A DNA stretch of 21,330 nt, from positions 1-21,330 of the forward strand of contig LIHJ01000028.1 of the NCBI GenBank assembly GCA_001399805.1. Direction: 5' to 3'. This DNA comes from Candidatus Bathyarchaeota archaeon BA1. GTDB taxonomy: Archaea; Thermoproteota; Bathyarchaeia; Bathyarchaeales; Bathyarchaeaceae. Numbering within the stretch: position 1 is the first letter of the stretch; each line of letters starts with the position of its first letter. Shown piece after piece: positions 14,102-20,919 of the stretch. The translations under genes were made by a program, and so were the position numbers. Below the pieces are notes generated by a model. The model was not told the DNA's origin. It saw only the letters and a program-made list of their open reading frames with translations, and made no database searches.

Positions 14102-14172
14102 AAAACGTTTATGTCCCATGCAGAAGACTACATCACCACGAGGCAGGTGGTCAACCCATAAAGGTAGAGTGT

Positions 14173-15858
14173 ATGCAAACAGAGTTTCGAGCCCTCGCTG
14201 AGCTCTGCGAGAGGTTAGAGTCCACATCCAAACGCACGTTAATGGTTGATTGGGTAGCGGATTTTTTGGGAAGGTTGCGTGTGGATGAGGTGGAGCCCGC
14301 CACATCCATGATCCTCGGTCGTGCCTTCCCCAAGTGGGACCAGAGGGTGCTGGAGGTGAGCTGGGCGACCCTGAGTGGCATCATCAAGCGCCTAACTAGC
14401 GTGGATTGGAAGGCCTTCTCGGACGCCTTTGGGAAAACAGGTGATATTGGAGCAGCGACAAAAATCGTGCTTGAAGCTAGTAGGCCTCGGAGACAGACCA
14501 CCCTCTTCGAGAAGCCGTTGACGATCCTTGAGGTGAGGCGCGGCCTCGAAGCCATAGCAGAAACCACGGGTTATGGGTCGAGGGAGCGGAAGGAACGCTT
14601 GATAGAAACCTTGCTGAGCGGGGCCACACCCTTGGAAACCAAATACCTCGTCAAGATCATGATCGGGGAGATGAGGACTGGATTTCATGAGGGTTTGATG
14701 GAGCTCGCTGTCTCCAGGGCCTTCGGCATCCCTCAGGATGTTGTTCAGACGGCAAGCATGCTTACCGGCGACATTGGGGAGGTGGCCATGATAGCCAAGG
14801 CTCAGGGTGGAGAAGGCGTCTCAAGGCTTCAGTTTCAGGTCTTCAGGCCCGTCAAGCCAATGATGGCCCAAACAGCCGAGGATGTGAACGAGGCCCTCAA
14901 GGAGCATGGTGGGGAGACCGCCCTCGAATATAAGCTGGATGGGGCCCGCATCCAAATCCATAAGTCCGATGACAAGGTGAGGATTTACAGTCGCAGGCTG
15001 ACCGACATAACGGAGAGCTTGCCCGAGGTTGTTTGGTTGGTTCGAGGGGAAGTTAAGGCGCACGAGGTCATCTTGGAGGGTGAGGTCATAGCTGTTGGGG
15101 AGGACGGTAGCCCGCTGCTCTTCCAGCATCTCATGCGGAGGTTCCGAAGGGTCCATGAGATCGATATGATGATTAAACAGATTCCCATCGAGCTATACCT
15201 ATTTGACCTCATATACCTTGATGGTCAAAGCCTCATCACCGCCTCCTACCTTGAGCGGAGGAGGAAATTGGCGGAAATTGCGGGCAATATACCCTTAACA
15301 AGGCATATGATCACCACCAGCCCCAATGAGGCAGAGCGGTTCCTAATGGAAGCCATCGATAAAGGGCACGAGGGGCTGGTAGCCAAGAAACTGGACAGCC
15401 CCTACACGCCTGGAGTTCGAGGCAAGCGCTGGTTCAAAATCAAAAGGACTTTAGAGCCCTTAGACCTTGTTATCGTTGCAGCGGAATATGGGTATGGGAG
15501 AAGGCACGATTGGCTCTCCGACTATTACCTGGCGGCTCGGGACACGCAAACCGGGGAGCTCCTCATAATTGGGAAGACGTTCAAGGGGCTCACCGACGAG
15601 GAGATCATTCAAATGACCCAACGACTCAAGGAGTCAGCCATTAAAGAAGAACACAGACGAGTCACAGTCATCCCAGGAATCGTGGTGGAAGTAGCCTACA
15701 ATGAAATACAGAAAAGCCCAAAATACAAATCCAAGATGGCACTGCGCTTCGCACGAATAACCCGGATACGAGACGATAAAAGCCCAGAAGAAGCCGACAC
15801 CATCCAAAGGGTCAGTGAAATCTACGAAAAGCAATTTGAGAAAAAGGCAAAATACTAA
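14173..15858 (+). CDS. lig: ATP-dependent DNA ligase, archaeal type
   Basis: 561 residues from ATG 14173. An N-terminal helical DNA-binding domain (about 1-215) precedes the nucleotidyltransferase core and a C-terminal OB fold. Core motifs: K254-LDG (adenylated lysine) in ALEYKLDGARIQIHK, SRRLTD (273-278), EGEV (302-305), FDLIYLDG (344-351), EGLVAKKL (400-407) and WFKIKR (420-425). The family joins nicks in Okazaki fragments and in repair. The open frame extends back to ATG 14074, but the extra 33 residues (Cys/His-rich, unlike ligase) come from a leader with the hairpin. The homologous N-terminus fits MQTEFRALAELCERLESTSK, and AGGTAGAG precedes 14173. Complete and without lost motifs. Confidence 0.95.
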   Translation: MQTEFRALAELCERLESTSKRTLMVDWVADFLGRLRVDEVEPATSMILGRAFPKWDQRVLEVSWATLSGIIKRLTSVDWKAFSDAFGKTGDIGAATKIVLEASRPRRQTTLFEKPLTILEVRRGLEAIAETTGYGSRERKERLIETLLSGATPLETKYLVKIMIGEMRTGFHEGLMELAVSRAFGIPQDVVQTASMLTGDIGEVAMIAKAQGGEGVSRLQFQVFRPVKPMMAQTAEDVNEALKEHGGETALEYKLDGARIQIHKSDDKVRIYSRRLTDITESLPEVVWLVRGEVKAHEVILEGEVIAVGEDGSPLLFQHLMRRFRRVHEIDMMIKQIPIELYLFDLIYLDGQSLITASYLERRRKLAEIAGNIPLTRHMITTSPNEAERFLMEAIDKGHEGLVAKKLDSPYTPGVRGKRWFKIKRTLEPLDLVIVAAEYGYGRRHDWLSDYYLAARDTQTGELLIIGKTFKGLTDEEIIQMTQRLKESAIKEEHRRVTVIPGIVVEVAYNEIQKSPKYKSKMALRFARITRIRDDKSPEEADTIQRVSEIYEKQFEKKAKY

Positions 15859-15863
15859 AGGTT

Positions 15864-16030
15864 TTGGGCAATACCGTAACTCGTGCTTCCTTTGTGTTTT
15901 CTGGAAATTTCACGCATTACAATCACGCCCTTAAAGGGGAGGGCCGTCTGGTTACTAAAGAGAAACCCTTTGATAACCAAATCAGAGAAGCTCCCCCACA
16001 GCGTCTCAAGAATTCTATGGTGAAGAATGT
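15864..16030. other. Intergenic, no gene seen
   Basis: Spacer between the ligase and the solute-binding protein. The open frame at 15864-16094 has no recognisable pattern and runs through the next gene's promoter, so it is not annotated. Confidence 0.4.
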
Positions 16031-16033
16031 TAA

Positions 16034-16076
16034 GCTATATAAGAAGGGGTTGATGTCTCTGCTTCGTTTTCGAAGC
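16034..16076 (+). promoter_or_regulatory. Strong TATA box with a dyad at the predicted start site
   Basis: GCTATATAAGAAG (16034-16046) is a near-ideal archaeal TATA element. Transcription should begin close to 16064, which falls within GCTTCG-TTTT-CGAAGC (16061-16076), a perfect 6-bp inverted repeat. A dyad on the start site is where an archaeal repressor would block polymerase; it could equally form a hairpin at the very 5' end of the mRNA. Confidence 0.5.
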
Positions 16077-16136
16077 AACCGATTAAATTATTAATGTGAT
16101 GTTCTGTTAATGTTTGCGCCAAAGGGGGGCCTTCAT

Positions 16137-17618
16137 ATGCGGAAGCTGCTGAAGAAGCCATCATCTTCTGCCTTGATTGCCCTTTTCATAGCAGCCATTT
16201 TTGCCGTAAGCATGGCTGCCACTGTCTACTACTCTTACCTCGTGCCTTACCCGGCCCACCTTCGTATTCTTCATGATCATTCAAGCCAGATGGTAAGCGA
16301 GGTGGTGAGCGACTTTAAAGCATGGTATCAGGGGAAATATGGGCGCTTGATAGAGGTGTCGATGATCCCGACTGACCCTCAAATTGTGTATAGAAAGGTG
16401 ACTTATTACTTAAGCTCCGAGGCGGAGGTCTGGTGGGGGGGACCCCCACCCCTCTTTGAGAAAGCCTACACTCATCTGCTTCCCTACAACTCCACCTACA
16501 AAAATGAGATAAACGCAACATGCTACTCCTGCCCTTTAATGGAACTAAAACGCGCCACACCCCATTGGTACGTTGCAAGCCTATATGGCTTAGGCCTGAT
16601 CTACAATGAGCAGGCCCTCCGATCGCTTAACCTGCCGATACCCCAAACCTGGGCGGATCTCCTCAAAGAAGAATACGATGGAAACATAGCCATGGTTGAT
16701 CCTGCCAAATCAGAGTTCACCCTACCTTTCATCACCCTCATCCTGCAAAGCAAAAACTGGACCAGTGGGTGGGAATACCTAGTGAGGCTGTCTGCCCTCA
16801 TCAGAAAATATGACGAAAGTGAAGTTAATAGCGCCCTGAAAGTTGCGGCTGGCTACATACCTCTGGCAGTCCTTCCAGATTTCTATGCATACGATAAGAT
16901 GGCGGTCTATCCCAGGCTTAGGTTCACCTATCTTGATGCCACGGTTCTGCAGCCAGACCCAATCGCCATTATCAAGAGAGGCGTGTACCTCGATGAAGCT
17001 AAGGCATTCATAGACTACATCCTCACCGAACGAGCCCAAACCGTTCTTGGAAAGCATCGTCTACCGATACGCCGGGATGTCACGCCCTCTCCACCCAGGA
17101 TCAATCCATTCACCCCAGCCTTCCCGTACATCCGTAACTATAATAAAACATTTCAAGAGATCGGAAAAGGAATCGTCAAGGACTATTATCAAGCGTGGGT
17201 CACGGAAAGACATGAACAGATAAAAACCGCATGGACCGTGATCAGAGAGGCAAACAAAACCAAGCACCTTAACCCAAACGCAACCCGCTACTACAATCTA
17301 GCATGGAGCAACTTCACATACGCTGGATACTACGCGAACCGCACCGAAATCGATGCCGTACATGGTAAAACAAAGGGCTGGACCCAAAACACAACTCTGT
17401 ATATGAATAAGTGGCGTGAAGCCAGCAAAAAAGCCTACCAGAACGCCACAGAAAACGCCAAGAAATCAAAACAATCCGCCAAAACAACCCCCTCCAGTCT
17501 AATGTCGAGAACCCAGAATTCTTTAAGGCTATACGCGTTAAGAGGGTCATTTTTCGCTCACTTCAAGAAAATAAACGAAAATATCCGAACTTCATATAAT
17601 TATCTCCTAAGCCCGTAA
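16137..17618 (+). CDS. ABC-type solute-binding protein (AfuA/PotD-like), C-terminal frame doubtful
   Basis: 493 residues from ATG 16137, which follows GGGGGG closely; ATG 16110 upstream would add nine residues. A signal anchor (about 11-34) precedes an extracellular binding domain with typical family II pieces: AEVWWGGPPPLFEKAYTHLL, YGLGLIYNEQALRSLNLPIP-xTW, GNIAMVDPAKSEFTLPF, and DEAKAFIDYILTERAQTVLG. This is closest in layout to Fe3+/polyamine-type binding proteins; the ligand is unknown. About 170 residues follow the binding domain, with many N-x-S/T sequons (NKT, NAT, NFT, NRT, NTT), consistent with a glycosylated surface protein. After residue ~452 the frame probably shifts: the next frame reads VENPEFFKAIRVKRVIFRSL to a stop at 17597-17599. 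No permease or ATPase gene follows. Confidence 0.8.
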   Translation: MRKLLKKPSSSALIALFIAAIFAVSMAATVYYSYLVPYPAHLRILHDHSSQMVSEVVSDFKAWYQGKYGRLIEVSMIPTDPQIVYRKVTYYLSSEAEVWWGGPPPLFEKAYTHLLPYNSTYKNEINATCYSCPLMELKRATPHWYVASLYGLGLIYNEQALRSLNLPIPQTWADLLKEEYDGNIAMVDPAKSEFTLPFITLILQSKNWTSGWEYLVRLSALIRKYDESEVNSALKVAAGYIPLAVLPDFYAYDKMAVYPRLRFTYLDATVLQPDPIAIIKRGVYLDEAKAFIDYILTERAQTVLGKHRLPIRRDVTPSPPRINPFTPAFPYIRNYNKTFQEIGKGIVKDYYQAWVTERHEQIKTAWTVIREANKTKHLNPNATRYYNLAWSNFTYAGYYANRTEIDAVHGKTKGWTQNTTLYMNKWREASKKAYQNATENAKKSKQSAKTTPSSLMSRTQNSLRLYALRGSFFAHFKKINENIRTSYNYLLSP

Positions 17619-18110
17619 TCTCCTAACAAAAGTTGGAAATATTTCTGAAAAGATAGTTTACGACAACGGGAGAATTCAGTCTTATTTATCACTTGTGTCC
17701 TCAAAAATGAGTCTCTCACTTTATGCATCACTTGAAAGCTATCACAATTTCAAAAATGTGATAAGTTTAAGATGATATCGAATTTAAGCGATTTTTTTAT
17801 TATTTATTCAAATAGTACAATTCTAATAATAGTCATCGCTGCCAACCTTAACGCATTCATACAGGGCATCAATTTTCTCACGGCTTACACGTTAAATATG
17901 TTTCAGCTGTGAAAAAAATTTGAACGAACATAATCGAATTATCGTCCATCAAAAATTATATCATGGAAACGATGTGACACATCACTTACTGAGGTTTCAC
18001 AACATTCCACAGGTGAAGCCAAAATCATAAGGTACGACTTCCTAGCTTGGCGAATCTCCTACTTTCAGTAGTAAACGTTCTGAGAGCCAGTGAATGAATG
18101 GTAACGTGTG
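17619..18110. other. AT-rich gene-free stretch
   Basis: About 490 bases with stops in all frames and no recognisable protein. It contains a T-rich run (17791-17810) that could end the upstream transcript, and a perfect dyad GATGTG-A-CACATC at 17971-17983. I see no tandem repeats or RNA gene. Confidence 0.45.
17788..17811 (+). terminator. T-rich tract after the solute-binding protein
   Basis: CGATTTTTTTATTATTTATT, about 175 bases beyond the stop of the binding protein. T-runs of this kind can terminate archaeal RNA polymerase; no stable stem precedes it. Confidence 0.25.
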
Positions 18111-18515
18111 CTACTCACCGATAACCTGTGTAACAATGGTTCTTCGTCTGGGGTGCACATCGGTTTCAATGAAAACCAAGGATTGCCAAGTGCCCAAAAT
18201 AAGGCGCCCATCCATCACTGGCAATGTTTTATCAGGGCATAAAAGCATCGATCTGAGGTGTGAGTGGGCGTTGGCGGGATGCTGGTAGGGAGCACGCTTT
18301 GGAATTAATTTTTCAAGAATGTTCCTGATATCGTTTAGCAGGCTGGGTTCATACTCGGTCAAGATGAGGACGCCGGTGGCGTGTGGTGCAAACACATGAG
18401 CCAAGCCGTTCTTAATGCCCGACTTTTCCACAACCCCTCGAACCTCGTCGGTTAGGTCGATGAAATCAACCTCACCCCTCGTAGAGACGGTAAAACTCTC
18501 ATTGAAAATTCTCAT
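18111..18515 (-). CDS. YjbQ/UPF0047 family protein
   Basis: 134 residues with the UPF0047 core: GLAHVFAPHATGVL (37-50), E54, the metal-type histidine cluster in HPANAHSHL (79-87) and DGRLILGTWQSLVF (102-115), ending in RRRTIV. The histidine and aspartate residues kept across the family are all here. E. coli YjbQ has thiamine-phosphate-synthase activity in vitro; the physiological role is unsettled. I chose ATG 18515 because GGAGGG (18522-18527 on the minus strand) sits seven bases before it; ATG 18530 would add five residues and overlap that site. TATA-like boxes lie at 18550-18570. Divergent from the broken primase gene. Confidence 0.88.
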   Translation of the reverse strand: MRIFNESFTVSTRGEVDFIDLTDEVRGVVEKSGIKNGLAHVFAPHATGVLILTEYEPSLLNDIRNILEKLIPKRAPYQHPANAHSHLRSMLLCPDKTLPVMDGRLILGTWQSLVFIETDVHPRRRTIVTQVIGE

Positions 18516-18547
18516 TTCAAATCCCTCCATTATGAAAGACTTACATC

Positions 18548-18572
18548 ATATAAATAAAATATATTTCAATTA
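18548..18572. promoter_or_regulatory. Divergent promoter region, YjbQ gene and primase relic
   Basis: ATCATATAAATAAAATATAT contains TATA-like boxes for both strands. On the minus strand TTTATATGA gives a start near 18530 for the YjbQ gene. On the plus strand AAAATATATTTC gives a start near 18590, ahead of AAGGT and ATG 18607 of the primase relic. Confidence 0.4.
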
Positions 18573-18606
18573 GCAACCGGTTATCAGGATTTATGGAGAC
18601 AAGGTA

Positions 18607-19401
18607 ATGGTGATCCCGTTAGATTATGAAGAAACAGTGGTTGCTCATTATCTCCATAAAGAGGTTCGGGAGGAGATTGCCAGATTCAGTAGAGGTTGAT
18701 GGGTCGCGTTGCATTGCGAAACCCATGACGCAAGGGAAGACCATACTTATTGCGATATAAACGAGCCCGTAAGGGTAAGATTCCGTTCACCATAAACAAC
18801 TCAGAGGATGTCCAAATCCTTTTAAAGCGTTTTGAAAAATTGAGACCGAGAACATCGTGGCCGCGAAGGAAATCGTTGACTTTCTGAGCTGTGAGGGCGT
18901 TTCAAAGTCCGTGTTCCTAAATGGTCTGGGAATGGGGCCCACGTTCACGTGCATCATAAGGCCTTCTCGGTTGAATTGCTTCAAAGGATCAATCCACTGG
19001 ATGCCTCGTATGCGATTGTTGAATATGTTAACAGTAAGCTTCGTCGGCGATACATGGAGATTGCTGAGGGGTATAAGGCTGGGAAGTTGAGCATTGAAAA
19101 TGAGATGGACCTGCAGCGGGTCTTCACATGCCCATTGGGCCTGCACCGCAGCCTAAACCTCGTCGCCGTGTGCTTTCTACCCGACGAAATCAATGACTTT
19201 AACCCTGAATGGGCCTCTGTCCAACACTACCGCCACGCAAGGGAGTGGGATAGGTTTAAGATTGGGGAAGCGGATGGCTTAGCCGAGAAGGCCTATCAGG
19301 TTGTTGGAGCCTACCCCCTCAGAAAAATTCCCAGGCCTTTCAAATGGGAGGAAAAATCCACAGCTGAATTAATCGCAAAATGGCTCAAGAAAGAGGGATG
19401 A
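18607..19401 (+). pseudogene. Archaeo-eukaryotic primase (PriS/LigD-pol-like), decayed
   Basis: Reads in successive frames as one primase-like protein. ATG 18607 gives MVIPLDYEETVVAHYLHKEV, then EIARFSRG and a TGA (18697-18699), followed in frame by WVALHCE. Next frame: PYLLRYKRARKGKIPFTINN, then SEDVQILLKRFEKLRPRT. Then VAAKEIVDFLSCEGVSKSVF. The final frame has KWSGNGAHVHVHHKAFS, the AEP 'sGxGxHxHV' motif, and ENEMDLQRVFTCPLGLHRSL, like the primase segment before the conserved 'SLH'. LRPRT is followed within two bases by VAAKEIVDFL. The segment that should carry the catalytic DxD is therefore missing. One stop, two homopolymer indels (18734-18736, 18919-18921) and a deletion mark it as dead. 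A main replicative PriS presumably lies elsewhere. Confidence 0.75.
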
Positions 19402-19402
19402 T

Positions 19403-19522
19403 ATGGCCTTGAGGGTTTTGAGGAAAGAATTGTTGATGCTTTTGTATCCGCCAAAACGTAACCGAATCCTAGATGAATTTGGGGGGCAAAACCATGTAGT
19501 TTCACTCATTTTGAAAATGTGA
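19403..19522 (+). CDS. 39-residue ORF directly after the primase relic
   Basis: MALRVLRKELLMLLYPPKRN then RILDEFGGQNHVVSLILKM, starting two bases after the primase relic's stop (GGGATGATATGG) as if translationally coupled. The family is not recognised. It may be the remnant of a second gene in the primase operon, or chance. The 80 bases that follow contain GGTGATATCGGTGAATAA-type imperfect repeats of GGTGAATAA and GGTGAT (19534-19575) and no gene. Confidence 0.3.
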   Translation: MALRVLRKELLMLLYPPKRNRILDEFGGQNHVVSLILKM

Positions 19523-19603
19523 ATAATAAGATTTGGTGATATCGGTGAATAAAATAATGGTGAATAATGGTGATGGAAAATCTTATTAAATGAGTATCTC
19601 ACA

Positions 19604-20038
19604 TCAGTATTCCAGATTCCTTAGAGTCCTCCTCGCCCTCCTTAACTCTGAACCGACGTTTTCCAGCCTTTTATTGAACATCTTCATCCCAACCATATAC
19701 CCCAGATCCGCTGTCTGAAATCTCTTATCCAACTTTACGTTAACCCAGCCAAGCATGTCACACACTATTTTCAACTGCTCATAGGGTGCAATGTACAGGA
19801 CCCTATCAAATCTCTGCAAATGAACCAAAATCCGAAAGACCTTTTGACAAAGCAACCTTGGTACAAGACGCTCCCTATGGCTCTCATATCCGACAGTCAC
19901 AGCCGTTCTTTTACCATCCTCACCTTCTATTATGAAGTCTGGAAGGAATTCCTCTCCTTTTCGTCCATGAGTTGAGGTCACCCTACCCATGGTCTTAAGT
20001 TTCTCCTCTATGAGAGGGTAAAAAACCTGTTCCTCCAT
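19604..20038 (-). CDS. Hypothetical protein, nuclease-like outline
   Basis: 144 residues, no TM segment. An N-terminal helix (MEEQVFYPLIEEKLKTMG) leads to FLPDFIIEGEDGKRTAVTVG (31-50). This strand-turn-strand with D34 recalls the PD...(D/E)xK core of restriction-like nucleases, but VTVGY stands where ExK is expected, so catalytic residues seem absent. The rest has a helix-strand pattern (RVLYIAPYEQLKIVCDML, then VNVKLD), as in that fold, and a basic C-terminus (ELRRARRTLRNLEY) that could bind nucleic acid. The start ATG 20038 is supported by GGGTGATGAG just upstream on the minus strand. It is divergent from the Hjc gene. Family unknown to me; an inactive PD-(D/E)xK protein is only a suggestion. 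Confidence 0.65.
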   Translation of the reverse strand: MEEQVFYPLIEEKLKTMGRVTSTHGRKGEEFLPDFIIEGEDGKRTAVTVGYESHRERLVPRLLCQKVFRILVHLQRFDRVLYIAPYEQLKIVCDMLGWVNVKLDKRFQTADLGYMVGMKMFNKRLENVGSELRRARRTLRNLEY

Positions 20039-20115
20039 ATCTCATCACCCTAAATTCATTCATTCTCATATTTGAGATTTTACGATGGAAGCTGAAAATT
20101 GCCTTTCCGCCTACA

Positions 20116-20130
20116 ATCAATTTATATGAA
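20116..20130 (+). promoter_or_regulatory. TATA-like promoter upstream of the Hjc gene
   Basis: TCAATTTATATGAAA. Transcription from about 20147 would leave a leader of about 110 bases before the Hjc ATG, containing the small frame at 20185-20253. Confidence 0.4.
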
Positions 20131-20184
20131 AAGAGGCAAAAAGATAGTAGATGGGGGCTCCATGAAATAGTCTTCAAGAAACTC

Positions 20185-20253
20185 ATGGAAAATGATGATG
20201 AAAAGAGGATATTTTTTGAGGCGGATACGAAAATGAATGAACATTACTGGTGA
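20185..20253 (+). CDS. Possible mini-gene upstream of hjc
   Basis: The frame encodes MENDDEKRIFFEADTKMNEH-YW and stops at 20251-20253, seven bases before the Hjc ATG. The same frame is open further upstream (GLHEIVFKKL before the M) and looks protein-like, but has no start codon. ATG 20162, one frame away, would give M-K plus EIVFKKLMEND after a single-base change. It may be a small real gene of about 32 residues with a frameshift or an unusual start. Confidence 0.3.
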   Translation: MENDDEKRIFFEADTKMNEHYW

Positions 20254-20259
20254 AGTGAT

Positions 20260-20697
20260 ATGGAGAAGGTGCCCATTAGAAGGAGCATTCGAAGGTGGCG
20301 CAGGAGGGGCTTCTACAGCGAGACCGTGCTGGTTAAGTTGCTTGAAAAAAATGGGTATAAGGCCGTGCGGGTGCCCGTGAGCAACCCGAGCCTCAGCCCC
20401 CTGCCCGACATCATCGCGAGACGCGACCTGCACATGTATGCCTTCGAGGTGAAAAACGCCACTTATTATGCGTATTTTCCCAGGCAGCAGGTTGAAAAGC
20501 TGTTTAGGTTCCTTGACCAGCTGGTTCCTACTCCGCAGCAGTATAAGCATGCGGTTTTAGCGGCTCACCTTGGAAAACGATGGGTTTTTCGTGAAATTAA
20601 TTGGGAGGAATGGGAAAAGGGTAAACTTCCTGAGCAAGAGCGCATAATCAAGAGGGATAAGGGTAACTTCAACCTAAAAAAGGGTGAGAGGAAGTAG
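20260..20697 (+). CDS. hjc: Holliday junction resolvase, Hjc family
   Basis: 145 residues with the PD-(D/E)xK resolvase core: RRRGFYSETVLVKLLEKNGY (E21), AVRVPVSNPSLSPLPDIIAR (D50), YAFEVKNA (E63, K65) and a helix with Q77 (RQQVEKLFRFLD). This order matches archaeal Hjc, which resolves four-way DNA junctions during recombination and fork repair. The basic N-terminus (RRSIRRWRRR) fits DNA binding. The C-terminal 35 residues (charged, ending NFNLKKGERK) go beyond the minimal Hjc fold. GGTGAAGTGAT precedes ATG 20260. All catalytic residues are kept. Neighbours include the primase relic and the unknown protein on the opposite strand. Confidence 0.9.
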   Translation: MEKVPIRRSIRRWRRRGFYSETVLVKLLEKNGYKAVRVPVSNPSLSPLPDIIARRDLHMYAFEVKNATYYAYFPRQQVEKLFRFLDQLVPTPQQYKHAVLAAHLGKRWVFREINWEEWEKGKLPEQERIIKRDKGNFNLKKGERK

Positions 20698-20919
20698 TTG
20701 ATGCTACGGCTTATTTATCAAGATGGCGGGTCTGCGTAGGTTCAAATCTCGGTTTAAATTCCCCACGTTTAACATCTTAGATAAGTGCCATTAGCCATAA
20801 CCCTTTTGGTCTGTGGCGGGCCAGTAAAAGTGCACAATTGAGGTCGTCGCGGATTGGCGGGGTTCAAATCTTATTCCAGCACCAGAAACATCGGTTGACT
20901 TTAATTTGGAAGTGGCTAC
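20698..20919. other. Intergenic with two tRNA T-arm-like motifs
   Basis: No gene. GGTTCAAATC, the typical T-arm sequence, occurs twice (20739-20748 and 20861-20870), the second followed by GCACCA at 20879-20884. Neither can be folded into a full cloverleaf by eye: T-stems do not pair and no matching 5' acceptor strand is seen. They may be relics of tRNA genes or chance. Confidence 0.35.

Noticed and set aside
14074..14172. Extended N-terminus of the ligase from ATG 14074
   Set aside because: The extra residues are Cys/His-rich and unlike any ligase; the segment is a leader with a perfect hairpin, and ATG 14173 has a ribosome site and fits the family N-terminus.
14045..15212. Several long minus-strand ORFs across the ligase gene
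   Set aside because: All lie opposite a full-length ligase with every catalytic motif; they reflect its codon usage.
15864..16094. Plus-strand ORF of 76 codons
   Set aside because: No family pattern, and it runs through the TATA box and dyad of the next gene.
19534..19575. GGTGAATAA/GGTGAT imperfect repeats as a CRISPR or tandem array
   Set aside because: Units are under 10 bases, irregular and without spacers; simple AT-rich drift explains them.
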